DNA of 53,250 nt. It comes from JAWLBY01 sp041687455. Its GTDB lineage: Bacteria; Pseudomonadota; Gammaproteobacteria; Xanthomonadales; Xanthomonadaceae. The notes beneath the pieces are model-generated. The model made no database searches. It worked only from the letters and a program-made list of their open reading frames with translations, and was not told the origin of the DNA. The DNA lies in the NCBI GenBank assembly GCA_041687455.1, contig JAWLBY010000026.1, forward strand, positions 1-53,250, written 5' to 3'. Below, piece by piece: positions 6,963 through 15,990 of this stretch. The first letter of the stretch is position 1. Each line of letters starts with the position of its first letter. The position numbers and the translations under genes are program-made.

Positions 6963-8255
6963 ATGGGTCAGTCGGTGGTGGTGTTGGGCGCCCAGTGGGG
7001 CGACGAAGGCAAGGGCAAGATCGTCGATCTGCTGACCGAACGCGTCGGCGCGGTCGTCCGCTTCCAGGGCGGCCACAACGCCGGTCACACGCTGGTGATC
7101 GGCGGCAAGAAGACCGTGCTGCACCTGATTCCGTCCGGCATCCTGCGCCCGGACACGCTGTGCCTGATCGGCAACGGTGTCGTGCTGAGTCCGGCGGCGC
7201 TGCAGAAGGAAGTCGCGCAGCTCGAGTCGGAAGGCATCGATGTCCGCTCGCGGCTGAAGATCAGCCCGGCCACGCCGCTGATCATGCCGTACCACATCGC
7301 GCTCGATCAGGCCCGTGAGAAGGCGGCCGGCGGCCAGGCGATCGGCACCACCGGCCGCGGCATCGGCCCGGCCTACGAGGACAAGGTCGCCCGCCGTGGC
7401 GTCCGCGTCGCCGATCTGTCCTATCCGGACCAGTTGGCCGACAAGCTGCGCACGGTGATGGACTACCACAACTTCGTGCTGACCAAGTATCTCGGCGCCG
7501 AAGCGGTCGATTACCAGGCAGTGCTCGACGAAGCGCTGGCGTTCGGCGAGTACGTCGAACCGATGAAGACCGACGTCGCCGGCCTGCTGCACCAGTTGCG
7601 CCGCGACGGCCAGCGCGTGCTGTTCGAAGGCGCGCAGGGTTCGCTGCTCGACATCGATCACGGCACCTATCCGTACGTGACCTCGAGCAACACCACCACC
7701 GGTGGCGCGCTGGCCGGCACCGGTGTCGGCGCCGACTCGATCGACTACGTGCTCGGCATCGCCAAAGCCTATGCGACGCGGGTCGGCGGTGGCCCGTTCC
7801 CGACCGAGCTGCACGACGAACTCGGCGAGAAGATTCGCGAGCGCGGCCAGGAATTCGGCGCCACCACCGGGCGCCCGCGCCGCTGCGGCTGGATCGATCT
7901 GGTCGCGCTCAAGCGTGCGGTCATGATCAACGGCATCAACGGCCTGTGCATCACCAAGCTCGACGTGCTGGACGGTCTGTCGAGCCTGAAGATGTGCATC
8001 GCCTACCGCTATCGCGGCAAGGAAACCGAATATGCGCCGCTCGACGCTGCCGGCTGGAACGAATGCGAGCCGGTCTACCTCGAGTTCCCGGGCTGGCAGG
8101 AGTCGACCCACGGCATCACCGATTTCGCCAGGCTGCCGCCGGCCGCGCGTGCGTACCTGCGCTCGCTGGAGGAGCTGGTCGGCTGCCCGATCGCGATGGT
8201 GTCGACCGGCCCGGACCGCGACGCCAACATCGTGCTGCACGACCCGTTCGCGTAA
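6963..8255 (+). CDS. purA: Adenylosuccinate synthetase
   Basis: A 430-residue GTP-dependent enzyme joining IMP and aspartate to adenylosuccinate, the first committed step to AMP. GDEGKGK at residues 13-19 holds the catalytic D14, and GGHNAGHT holds H42. Further signatures are EGAQGSLLDIDHGTYPYVTS, GVGADSIDYVLGIAKAY and TTGRPRRCGW. The start was placed at the ATG preceded by GGAG with a nine-base spacing, giving the usual MGQSVVVLG N-terminus; an in-frame ATG at 6924 lacks a ribosome site. Length is standard. Confidence 0.97.
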   Translation: MGQSVVVLGAQWGDEGKGKIVDLLTERVGAVVRFQGGHNAGHTLVIGGKKTVLHLIPSGILRPDTLCLIGNGVVLSPAALQKEVAQLESEGIDVRSRLKISPATPLIMPYHIALDQAREKAAGGQAIGTTGRGIGPAYEDKVARRGVRVADLSYPDQLADKLRTVMDYHNFVLTKYLGAEAVDYQAVLDEALAFGEYVEPMKTDVAGLLHQLRRDGQRVLFEGAQGSLLDIDHGTYPYVTSSNTTTGGALAGTGVGADSIDYVLGIAKAYATRVGGGPFPTELHDELGEKIRERGQEFGATTGRPRRCGWIDLVALKRAVMINGINGLCITKLDVLDGLSSLKMCIAYRYRGKETEYAPLDAAGWNECEPVYLEFPGWQESTHGITDFARLPPAARAYLRSLEELVGCPIAMVSTGPDRDANIVLHDPFA

Positions 8256-8279
8256 TCCAGCCTTGCGTACTGCCCACCT

Positions 8280-8366
8280 GTAGGAGCCGCTTCAGCGGCG
8301 ACCCGGTATCCGATGTCGCCGCTGCGCTGCAACGTAGCGGTCGCCGCTGAAGCGGCTCCCACAGGG
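8280..8366. repeat. REP-like inverted pair between purA and pip
   Basis: TAGGAGCCGCTTCAGCGGCG at 8281 and the inverse copy TCGCCGCTGAAGCGGCTCCC at 8341, about 40 bases apart. Same family as 6700-6807. Confidence 0.8.
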
Positions 8367-8389
8367 TTCATCCGCTGCAGGAGAACCAC

Positions 8390-9346
8390 ATGACCGACCG
8401 CCGCACGCTGTATCCCGAGATCGAACCGTTCGACAGCGGCTACCTGCAGGTGTCCGAGCGACATCGGTTGTATTACGAACAGTGCGGCAATCCGGACGGC
8501 AAGCCGGTCGTGATGCTGCACGGCGGGCCGGGTGGCGGGTGCAATGCCAAGATGCGTCGCTTCCACGATCCGAAGCGCTACCGGATCGTGCTGTTCGACC
8601 AGCGCGGCTCCGGCCGTTCGACGCCGCATGCCGATCTGGTCGACAACACGACCTGGCATCTGGTGTCCGACATCGAACGCCTGCGCACGCATCTCGGCAT
8701 CGAGCGCTGGCAGGTTTTCGGCGGTTCGTGGGGCTCGACGCTGGCGCTCGCCTATGCCGAGCTGCACCCGCAGCAGGTCAGCGAGCTGGTGTTGCGCGGC
8801 ATCTTCATGCTGCGCCGCTGGGAGCTGGAATGGTTCTACCAGCAGGGCGCATCGCGGTTGTTCCCGGACGCGTGGCAGGAATACCTGGCGCCGATTCCGG
8901 AAGTCGAACGCAGCGACCTGATCTCGGCCTACCACCGCCGGTTGACCGCGGACGACGAGGCGGTCCGCGTGGCCGCCGCGCGCGCCTGGTCGGTCTGGGA
9001 AGCGGCGACCAGCCTGCTGTTGCAGGACGAGGCCTTCATCGACGCGCATCGCAAGGACGACTTCGCGCTGGCATTCGCGCGGATCGAAGCGCATTACTTC
9101 GTGCACGGCGGGTTCTTCGAGGTCGAGGACCAGTTGCTGCGCGACGCGCCGCGGATTGCCGCGATCCCGACCACCATCGTGCACGGCCGCTACGACGTGG
9201 TCTGCCCGCTGCAGAACGGCTGGGATCTGAAACAGGTGCTGCCGAAGGCCGAGCTGGTGATCGTGCCGGATGCCGGACACTCGGCGTTCGAGCCCGGCAA
9301 TGCCGATGCGCTGATCCGCGCGACCGATCGTTACGCCGGCGGCTGA
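8390..9346 (+). CDS. pip: Proline iminopeptidase (alpha/beta hydrolase)
   Basis: A 318-residue serine peptidase removing N-terminal proline from peptides, probably cytoplasmic. The oxyanion motif HGGPGGG is at residues 44-50, the nucleophile elbow GGSWGS has S113, the acid lies in HGRYDVVCP and the histidine in PDAGHSAF near the C-terminus. DQRGSGRS at 70-77 is also family-typical. GGAG precedes the ATG by eight bases. It is preceded by a REP pair and appears monocistronic. Confidence 0.93.
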   Translation: MTDRRTLYPEIEPFDSGYLQVSERHRLYYEQCGNPDGKPVVMLHGGPGGGCNAKMRRFHDPKRYRIVLFDQRGSGRSTPHADLVDNTTWHLVSDIERLRTHLGIERWQVFGGSWGSTLALAYAELHPQQVSELVLRGIFMLRRWELEWFYQQGASRLFPDAWQEYLAPIPEVERSDLISAYHRRLTADDEAVRVAAARAWSVWEAATSLLLQDEAFIDAHRKDDFALAFARIEAHYFVHGGFFEVEDQLLRDAPRIAAIPTTIVHGRYDVVCPLQNGWDLKQVLPKAELVIVPDAGHSAFEPGNADALIRATDRYAGG

Positions 9347-9374
9347 CGGTGCCGGCAAGCGGCCGGCGCTGAGG

Positions 9375-9560
9375 CTGCTCCCGCTGCAGGAACGGCTTCC
9401 GTCGCGGGTTTCTCTGTGGCCGGCCGCAGCAACAGCACCGGCCGCAGAGTTTCTCGAGCCCGACCTTCGCTCCGCGTGAGCGTCGTTACGCCATCGCCGA
9501 AAACTTCGGCGCGGATGCGCAGAGATCGCGGCTGAAGCCGCTCCTGCGGGAGACGCTGGC
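9375..9560. repeat. Degenerate REP-like copies
   Basis: The stretch 9347-9612 holds no gene. It contains decayed copies of the CGGCTTCAGCCGC family (about 9381-9405 and a clearer GATCGCGGCTGAAGCCGCTC at 9526). The two convergent genes end on either side. Confidence 0.5.
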
Positions 9561-9612
9561 ACGGCGACGCCTGGCCCGCCGGCGAGGCCGGTGCCACGGG
9601 AGCCCGCGAACG

Positions 9613-10455
9613 TTACATCTCGATGTGGTCGAGCCCGACGTAGCGGCCGATCGCGTCGACTGCGGCGCGGAACAGCGGCAGCAGTTCGTGCGCGTACAGC
9701 CGCGGCCGTTCGATCCGTTCGCTCCAGCCGAACAGCGCGTGTCGCAATTGGTCTTCGCTGCGCACCCGCAACAGCACGTCGCCGAGCATCCGGCGGAACT
9801 CGGTCGGCGTCGGCGACACGGCCAGCGCCTCGAACAATGCGGTGAACGCATCGAACATCGGCTGCGCGTCGCGGCCGAGGCCGAATTCCTCCGGTCGGAA
9901 GTCGAGGAAGGCGCGTTCGGCATCGGTCCAGATCCGGTAACTGACCCGCGCCAGCGAGTGGTACAGCGGTTCCTCGCTGACCAGCAGCATCAGCAGATGC
10001 CGCGGGTTCGCCATCACGGTGGCGCTGCCGGCGCTCCATTCGAGCGCACTGGCGAGCCGGTACAGGCGAACCTGATCGGCGAAGTCGGCCGCCTGCAACT
10101 GGTCGAGGATCAGGATCGTGCGAGCGGCTTCGGAATAGGCACAGGCCTCGGTGACGCAGCGCTCGAATGGCGTCAGTGGCGCTTCGATCACGTCGCCGCC
10201 TTCGCCGTCATCGAGCGGCACGACGATCGGGGTCTGCGGCGGCGCCGCCCGGCTGAAGTCGTGGTACAGGATGTGCGGAAACGCCATCGCCTGGGCCAAC
10301 GCGTTGGCGAATGCGGTCTTGCGCCGCCCGGCGTGGCCGTCGACATGCAGCACGCGCAGGTGCGGCAGCTCGGCCTCGAACAGGCAGCGCAACTGGAAGT
10401 CGTAGTCCTCGTTCGATTCGAAGCCGTACTCGGCGAGTTCGTGGCGCAGCGACAT
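9613..10455 (-). CDS. Degenerate P-loop (AAA-like) protein, function unknown
   Basis: A 280-residue protein with an AAA/ORC-like layout. A P-loop-like motif GHAGRRKTA stands near residue 36, where the usual glycine before lysine is arginine. A Walker-B-like ILILDQLQ near residue 115 has glutamine in place of glutamate. A sensor-like TVMANPRHLLMLLVS follows, and then a helical C-terminal region. The changes suggest nucleotide binding without efficient hydrolysis, or a pseudo-ATPase. The start is uncertain: an upstream in-frame ATG at 10497 adds 14 basic residues. It is isolated, convergent with pip, and has no obvious partner. Confidence 0.65.
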   Translation of the reverse strand: MSLRHELAEYGFESNEDYDFQLRCLFEAELPHLRVLHVDGHAGRRKTAFANALAQAMAFPHILYHDFSRAAPPQTPIVVPLDDGEGGDVIEAPLTPFERCVTEACAYSEAARTILILDQLQAADFADQVRLYRLASALEWSAGSATVMANPRHLLMLLVSEEPLYHSLARVSYRIWTDAERAFLDFRPEEFGLGRDAQPMFDAFTALFEALAVSPTPTEFRRMLGDVLLRVRSEDQLRHALFGWSERIERPRLYAHELLPLFRAAVDAIGRYVGLDHIEM

Positions 10456-10599
10456 GGGCAGGCGGCGGCGGGGCGATGCGGCGAGTTTAGCCGGCATCCC
10501 GCGGCAGATGCCGAGCCGATACGGCGACGCAGGACCTTTCGTCGGTTTGCGGACACACCGACGAACCCGCGCTCCATTCGCGGCAAACGCTGGCCGAAC

Positions 10600-10700
10600 C
10601 CAATGATCCGTTCGTGCCGACGTATCGAAGTACGGACGGCGGCAGCCGCGCGCGGTTCGCCCTTCGACGGCTCAAGGCGAGGCGCCGCTCGATGCCTCGC
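10600..10700. repeat. Dispersed REP-like palindromes (TTCG...CGAA family)
   Basis: The gene-free stretch 10456-10821 contains CGTTCGTGCCGACGTATCGA near 10610 and GTTCGCCCTTCGACGGCTCA near 10656. Both are relatives of the hairpin in the 159-bp array. Confidence 0.5.
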
Positions 10701-10821
10701 GGTGAGTGGCGTGCGCGGGGCCGTCCAGGTGTTTGTCGTGCTTCGCGCGGACCAGCTTGAGCGCTGACTGCGGTGCCGTTGTCCGCGGTGGGGCTGGTGC
10801 CGATCGTGCGTCGGCGTCGCG

Positions 10822-10860
10822 CAGAAAGAAAAAGCGCGGCGGATCGCTCCGCCGCGCTTT
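10822..10860 (-). terminator. Intrinsic terminator of the aminotransferase gene
   Basis: A perfect 13-base stem (AAAGCGCGGCGGA / TCCGCCGCGCTTT, four-base loop) followed on the minus strand by TTCTTTC. It starts 25 bases after the stop codon. Confidence 0.85.
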
Positions 10861-10884
10861 CGTGGATCGCGAGGGCGCGCGGCG

Positions 10885-12384
10885 TCAGGCGGCCTGCGCC
10901 GCCTGCTTGCGCGGGCCGTTCAGCAGCGCGTGGCGAACCGCATCGACGATCAGGTCGACTTCCGCCTCGGTGATCGTGAAGGTCGGCGTGAAGCGCAGCG
11001 AATTGGCGCCGCCGTGGATCACGCCGATGCCGTGCTCGCGCATGTATTCCTCGGTCGATCCGCTGCCGTAGCACTTGAACACGTCGGCCAGTTCGCACGA
11101 GAACAGCAGGCCGGTGCCCTGCACCTTGGTGATCAGGCCGCCGAGCTCGGACTTCAGCTTCTCGAACCGGTCGACGAACAGCTTGCCCTTGTCGCGGATG
11201 TTGCGGCGGATTTCCGGGGTCAGGCCGTTCAGCACGGTGACCGCGACATCCATCGCGCGCGGGTTGGTGGTCATCGTGTTGCCGTAGACGCCCTTGCGGT
11301 ACATCGCTGCGGCACGCTCGCTGACCGCCAGCACCGACAGTGGGTACTGGCCGGCATTGAGCGCCTTCGAATAGGTTTCCATGTCCGGCGCTTCGAGGCC
11401 TTCGAAACCCGGATAGTCGATGATCGACAGCACGCCATGTGCGCGCAGGCCGGCCTGAATCGAGTCGACCAGCAGCAGCGTGCCATGCGCCTTGGTCAGC
11501 TCGCGTGCGGCGGCGTAGAACTCGGGCGTGACCTGTCGGCCCGGATCGCCTTCGCCCATCACCGGTTCGAGGAACATCGCCTCGATGTACCAGCCGTTGG
11601 CGTCGGCATCGGCGAAGGCCTGGCGGAGCTGCTCGACCGAATACGGATCGATCACGATCAGTTCGTGCGCGCGCAGCTTGTGGCTGGCCAGGTGCTGGGC
11701 ATAGGTCTTGCGGGTCGAGTCCGAGTACAGCGCCGGGTGCTCGGTGCGGCCGTGGAACGCGCCGCGGACCGCGATCCGGCGGACCTGCTTGCCGGCATGC
11801 CGGCCGCTGCCCTCGATCTGGTCCTTGGTATGGATGTCGGCGATGCGACCGGCCAGCGTGACCGCTTCCGAGCCCGAGTTCAGGCACAGGAAGCGCGAAT
11901 ACGGGCAGGCGCCGCGGGTGTGGCCGATCTCGCCGCGCAGTGCCTGCGCCAGCCGCAGTTGCGACAGGTTTGGCGTCATGATGTTGGCCATCGCCTGCGG
12001 GCGCGCCATCGCGTCGAGCACGGACTTCGGCGAATGGCCGAAACCGAGCATGCCGTAGCCGCCGGAGTCGTGGATCACGGCGCCCTTCAGCGTGACGATC
12101 CACGGCCCGCGCGCGGTCAGCGCGACGTACGGGTTGACCGCGTCCTCGGCATAGAAATTGACGAAATCCTGCTGCACCTGCTGCAACTGGTCCTGTTCGT
12201 CGGCGCGCAGCAGCGCGTCGAAGTCGGCGCGCAGGCCGCGGTGCATCTCGAGCGCGGCGTCGACTGCCTCGACCAGTTCCGGATGGGTCGCACCGAACTG
12301 TTCGATCGATGCGTCGTCGAGTCCGCGGGTACGGATCGCGCCGCCGTAGGTGCGCAGTTCGTTCAGTTTCTCGATCAATTTCAT
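10885..12384 (-). CDS. Class III PLP-dependent aminotransferase, substrate unknown
   Basis: A 499-residue fold-type I aminotransferase. Visible landmarks are the cofactor-binding SGSEAV region (about residue 155), AFHGRTEHPALYSDS, a strand ending LLLVDSIQAG (about 290) with the PLP-pyridine aspartate, and the Schiff-base lysine in TYSKALNAGQYPLS (about 325). Most relatives read DEVQ(T/S)G, so the serine in place of glutamate is unusual. The N-terminal ~90 residues are longer than in ornithine or GABA transaminases. GGAGGGG lies seven bases before the ATG. It is single and closed by a strong terminator. Omega-amino acid or lysine 6-aminotransferase activity is possible but not shown. Confidence 0.82.
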   Translation of the reverse strand: MKLIEKLNELRTYGGAIRTRGLDDASIEQFGATHPELVEAVDAALEMHRGLRADFDALLRADEQDQLQQVQQDFVNFYAEDAVNPYVALTARGPWIVTLKGAVIHDSGGYGMLGFGHSPKSVLDAMARPQAMANIMTPNLSQLRLAQALRGEIGHTRGACPYSRFLCLNSGSEAVTLAGRIADIHTKDQIEGSGRHAGKQVRRIAVRGAFHGRTEHPALYSDSTRKTYAQHLASHKLRAHELIVIDPYSVEQLRQAFADADANGWYIEAMFLEPVMGEGDPGRQVTPEFYAAARELTKAHGTLLLVDSIQAGLRAHGVLSIIDYPGFEGLEAPDMETYSKALNAGQYPLSVLAVSERAAAMYRKGVYGNTMTTNPRAMDVAVTVLNGLTPEIRRNIRDKGKLFVDRFEKLKSELGGLITKVQGTGLLFSCELADVFKCYGSGSTEEYMREHGIGVIHGGANSLRFTPTFTITEAEVDLIVDAVRHALLNGPRKQAAQAA

Positions 12385-12535
12385 GCTCAACCCCTCCGGG
12401 CCGCGTCGGCTGGCGGACGCGGCAATCTTGGAAATCAAGCGATCAAGGATAGCATGGGGCAGCCGCCGGCCCGCTGCGACGGCCCGGAGCGGCAGGTCCG
12501 GGGGCAGATGGCCGGCGGCGAGCGCCCGCCGCCCT

Positions 12536-12629
12536 GTGGGAGCGGCTTCAGCGGCGAGCTGTGGATGCCGCGGTCGGGACGATGACCAGGCAAGATCGCC
12601 GCTGAAGCTGCTGAAGCCGCTCCCACGGC
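12536..12629. repeat. REP-like inverted pair
   Basis: TGGGAGCGGCTTCAGCGGCG at 12538 and an inverse copy from 12597 in which the GAAGCNGCT motif is doubled (CTGAAGCTGCTGAAGCCGCT). Confidence 0.75.
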
Positions 12630-12708
12630 GGGGTCTGCGGCTTCGGACAGCACGGATCGGCGGGTGTCCGATCAGGTCAGCTCATCGCGGCCGATGACCA
12701 GACACGGT

Positions 12709-12842
12709 CGCGGCTGAAGCCGCTCCCGCAGCGGGGTCGCTGCGCTCGGTCCCTGCGGAGACGCGACATTGATGGCCGTGCTGGCGATAATCGCCGGCCC
12801 GGCGCATTCGGCGATCCGGTCGCCGCTGAAGCGGCTCCCATA
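12709..12842. repeat. Two REP-like copies upstream of queA
   Basis: GGTCGCGGCTGAAGCCGCTC at 12711 and GGTCGCCGCTGAAGCGGCTC at 12818. The second ends 12 bases before the queA start, leaving no room for a normal ribosome site. Confidence 0.75.
12763..12791 (+). promoter_or_regulatory. Candidate sigma-70 promoter for queA
   Basis: GCGACA (-35) and GATAAT (-10) with a 17-base spacer, 63 bases before the queA start and between the two REP-like copies. The -10 match is good and the -35 partial. Confidence 0.45.
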
Positions 12843-12853
12843 TTTGATGCGTG

Positions 12854-13891
12854 ATGAAACGTTCCGACTTTCGCTTTGACCTGCCGACCGAGCTGATCGC
12901 GCAGGCGCCACTGCCCGAGCGCTCGGCCAGCCGGCTGCTGCTGGTGCCGCCCGCTGCCGCGCCGTTCGAGGACCGCATGGTCCGCGACTTGCCCGGCCTG
13001 CTGCAGCCGGGCGACCTGCTGGTGTTCAACGACACCCGGGTCATTCCGGCGCGGCTGTTCGGCCGCAAGCAGGGCAGCGGCGGGCGGGTCGAGATCCTGG
13101 TCGAGCGGCTGCTCGGCAGTCATGAGGCCAAGGCGCAGCTCGGCGTCAGCAAGTCGCCGAAGCCGGGCGGGCGAATCGAGCTCGATGCCGGCGGCGAGCT
13201 GGAAGTGCTCGGTCGCGACGGCGAGTTCTATCTGTTGCGGCTGCTCGGCAGCGAGCCGTTCGAACGGCTGCTGCTGCGGGCCGGGCGATTGCCGCTGCCG
13301 CCGTACATCGAGCGCGACCCGGACGAGTCCGATCGCGAGCGCTACCAGACCGTGTTCGCCCGCCATGCCGGCGCGGTCGCGGCGCCGACCGCCGGGCTGC
13401 ACTTCGATCCGTCGCTGCTCGACGCGCTGCGCGAACGCGGCGTGCAGTTCGGCCATGTCACGCTGCACGTCGGCGCCGGCACGTTCCAGCCGATGCGCGC
13501 CGACCACCTGCACGAACACCGGATGCATCGTGAATGGCTCAATGTCGGCGCCGAGCTGATCGAGCAGATCCGCCGCACGCGCGACGCCGGCCGGCGCGTG
13601 ATCGCGGTCGGCACGACGGTGGTTCGGGCGCTGGAATCGGCCGCCGCTTCCGGTGAGCTGCGGCCGCATGCGGGCGAGACCGAGATCTTCATCTTCCCGG
13701 GCTACCGCATCCGCACGGTCGATGCGCTGCTGACCAACTTCCACCTGCCGGAGAGCACGCTGCTGATGCTGGTTTCGGCGTTCGCCGGCTTCGACCGGAC
13801 CATGGAGGCCTATCGACACGCGGTCGAACAGCGCTACCGGTTCTTCTCGTACGGCGATGCGATGCTGGTGTTTCCGGAGTCGTCCGAATGA
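12854..13891 (+). CDS. queA: S-adenosylmethionine:tRNA ribosyltransferase-isomerase
   Basis: A 345-residue enzyme that transfers the ribosyl part of SAM to preQ1-tRNA, forming epoxyqueuosine. Family signatures are MKRSDFRFDLP at the N-terminus, VFNDTRVIPARL, VAAPTAGLHF, HVGAGTFQP, GTTVVRALES and TNFHLPESTLLMLVSAF. ATG at 12854 was chosen over GTG at 12851 because MKRSDF is the usual start. No clear ribosome site is visible because a REP copy abuts the start. The next gene is tgt, the enzyme one step earlier in the pathway. Confidence 0.96.
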   Translation: MKRSDFRFDLPTELIAQAPLPERSASRLLLVPPAAAPFEDRMVRDLPGLLQPGDLLVFNDTRVIPARLFGRKQGSGGRVEILVERLLGSHEAKAQLGVSKSPKPGGRIELDAGGELEVLGRDGEFYLLRLLGSEPFERLLLRAGRLPLPPYIERDPDESDRERYQTVFARHAGAVAAPTAGLHFDPSLLDALRERGVQFGHVTLHVGAGTFQPMRADHLHEHRMHREWLNVGAELIEQIRRTRDAGRRVIAVGTTVVRALESAAASGELRPHAGETEIFIFPGYRIRTVDALLTNFHLPESTLLMLVSAFAGFDRTMEAYRHAVEQRYRFFSYGDAMLVFPESSE

Positions 13892-13904
13892 GCAAGACCC
13901 ATGC

Positions 13905-13993
13905 AGGCGGGGCTTCAGCCCCGACCGGGATGCCTGTACCAGCGACGCGGCAAGGCCAGGACGATACGGTCGGGGCTGAAGCCCCTCCTACAA
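13905..13993. repeat. REP-like inverted pair between queA and tgt
   Basis: GGCGGGGCTTCAGCCCCGAC at 13907 and GTCGGGGCTGAAGCCCCTCC at 13969, 40 bases apart. The outer end of the second arm runs into CAAGGG, which is the best ribosome site for tgt. Confidence 0.8.
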
Positions 13994-14003
13994 GGGTGTG
14001 CGC

Positions 14004-15113
14004 ATGAGCCGCATGCAGTTCGACCTGTTCGCCACCGACGGCCGTGCGCGCCGTGGCCGGCTGACTTTCCCGCGTGGCACGGTCGAGACGCCGGCGTTCA
14101 TGCCGGTCGGCACCTACGGCTCGGTCAAGGCGATGACGCCGCGCGACCTGCGCGCGATCGGCGCCGAGATCATCCTCGGCAACACCTTTCATCTTTACCT
14201 GCGCCCCGGCCTCGACATCATCGGCGAGTTCGGCGGGCTGCACCGGTTCATCGGCTGGGACGGGCCGATCCTGACCGACTCCGGCGGATTTCAGGTGTTC
14301 TCGCTGGCGCACCGGCGCAAGATCACCGAGGAAGGCGTGCGTTTCGCGTCGCCGGTCGACGGCGCGCGGGTGTTCCTGTCGCCGGAGGAGAGCATGCGGA
14401 TCCAGCGCGTGCTCGATTCCGACATCGTCATGATCTTCGACGAATGCACGCCGTATCCGGCCACCGAACGGCAGGCCGCCGAGTCGATGCAGTTGTCGCT
14501 GCGCTGGGCCGAGCGCTCGAGGAAGGCGCACGACGGCAACGACGCGGCGCTGTTCGGCATCGTCCAGGGCGGGGTCTACCCGCAGCTTCGCGAGCAGTCG
14601 GCACGCGGGCTGATCGAGATCGGCTTCGACGGCTATGCGGTCGGCGGCCTGGCGGTCGGCGAACCGCAGCACGAACGCGAGCAGACCCTCGATAACACCG
14701 TGCCGATGCTGCCGGCCGACCGGCCGCGCTACCTGATGGGCGTCGGCCGTCCGGAGGACATCGTCGAGGCGGTGCGCCGCGGCATCGACATGTTCGACTG
14801 CGTGATGCCGACCCGCAATGCCCGCAACGGCCATTACTTCACCCGCTTCGGCACGCTGCGGATCCGCAACAAGCAGTTCGAGAAGGACAGCCGGCCGATC
14901 GACCCCGAGTGCACCTGCTACGCCTGCAGCGGTGGCTTCTCGCGTGGCTACCTGCGGCACCTCGACCGCTGCAACGAGATCCTCGCCTCGGTGCTCGGCA
15001 CGATCCACAACCTGCATTACTACCAGGAGTTGATGCGCGGGCTGCGCGATGCAATCGCCGCCGGCCGGCTCGACGATTTCGTCGCCGAGTTCTACCGGCA
15101 GAGGCAGCCGTAG
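14004..15113 (+). CDS. tgt: tRNA-guanine transglycosylase
   Basis: A 369-residue enzyme exchanging the wobble guanine of tRNA(Asp, Asn, His, Tyr) for preQ1. The general acid region LTDSGGFQVFSL and the nucleophile region GIDMFDCVMPTRNARNG are intact. The zinc site is CTCYAC with a later Cys/His in GYLRHLDRCNE. AAGGG lies seven bases before the chosen ATG. Co-oriented with queA and the yajC-secDF genes, the standard gammaproteobacterial order, but here separated from yajC by about 1.5 kb of repeats. Confidence 0.97.
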   Translation: MSRMQFDLFATDGRARRGRLTFPRGTVETPAFMPVGTYGSVKAMTPRDLRAIGAEIILGNTFHLYLRPGLDIIGEFGGLHRFIGWDGPILTDSGGFQVFSLAHRRKITEEGVRFASPVDGARVFLSPEESMRIQRVLDSDIVMIFDECTPYPATERQAAESMQLSLRWAERSRKAHDGNDAALFGIVQGGVYPQLREQSARGLIEIGFDGYAVGGLAVGEPQHEREQTLDNTVPMLPADRPRYLMGVGRPEDIVEAVRRGIDMFDCVMPTRNARNGHYFTRFGTLRIRNKQFEKDSRPIDPECTCYACSGGFSRGYLRHLDRCNEILASVLGTIHNLHYYQELMRGLRDAIAAGRLDDFVAEFYRQRQP

Positions 15114-15239
15114 CAGCCAAGGTCCGCCCAATGTCGCTGGGCATCGACGAAGGCGCCCGCAACAGCACGGAGCGGACGGCCGTTGCCAGTGGCGGGTGAG
15201 GGCGCGGAGCGGTCGCTCGCGGTCGCAGCGCGCCTTTCT

Positions 15240-15513
15240 GTAGGAGCGGCTTCAGCCGCGACCGGTGACGCCGCGGCCCCACCCTCGGGCGAGCAGTACC
15301 ATTCGCGATCATCCAGCCTTCGCCTGGTCGTTGCCTGCTGCGATGCTTGGCGCGGGACACGGGATCGCCGCGTAGCCATCTCGTCGCAGTTGATGGTGGG
15401 CGGCTCCGCGCACGCGCTTTCTGTTAGGAGCCGCTTCAGCGGCGACCGCGAGGCATGAACACACAACGCCGACGACGGGTGGCGACCGGTCGCCGCTGAA
15501 GCGGCTCCTACAG
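15240..15513. repeat. REP-like copies downstream of tgt
   Basis: Copies at 15240-15264 (TAGGAGCGGCTTCAGCCGCG), 15424-15447 and the inverse at 15485-15513. They are part of the gene-free stretch 15114-16652. Confidence 0.75.
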
Positions 15514-15568
15514 GGAACCGACTTCGAACAAGAACCGCGGAGCGTGGGCATGACGCTGCGACGAACCG

Positions 15569-15928
15569 TCCCCGCGGAACATCCCGTGTCACGCGCCGAG
15601 CAACGCAGGAAGCGGACGGGGAAAGGCGCGCATGTTCGAGGCCATGGATGGCCGAGTTCGCGCCGGCCGGCCGCTTCCGAGTAGCGCAGGGAACCGGTTG
15701 CGCGCAGCGCAACCGGCGCGGACGCCGGGTGCCCTTCTCTTTGGCTACTTTCTCTTGGGCAAGCAAGAGAAAGTGGCTCGGGCGGGCCGCAGGCCTGTCC
15801 GAAACGCTCTTGCCGTTGTTGCTGTTGCGGCTGTCAAGCGACGATCAGGCGACGGCTGGGTGATCGCGAATGGAGCTGCTCGCACACGGGTGGGACCGCG
15901 GCGTAGCCGGTCGCGGCTGAAGCCGCTC
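15569..15928. repeat. Composite repeat, first copy
   Basis: Module A (15569-15691, 123 bases) and module B (15704-15928, 225 bases) recur essentially unchanged at 15991-16113 and 16216-16440. In this copy the join is a perfect hairpin CCGGTTGCGC/GCGCAACCGG (15694-15716). Module B opens with a second strong hairpin around CTACTTTCTCTT/AAGAGAAAGTGG and ends in a REP-like copy. No convincing gene is present. Confidence 0.85.
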
Positions 15929-15990
15929 TACAGGGACGATGCTCCGAATGCCGGTACGCGGGGCGTGAACGTGATGCTTGCAGCGGTGGT

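Noticed and set aside
10487..12103. 538-codon minus-strand frame overlapping the aminotransferase
   Set aside because: Shadow frame in high-GC DNA; the overlapping frame has clear aminotransferase motifs, ribosome site and terminator.
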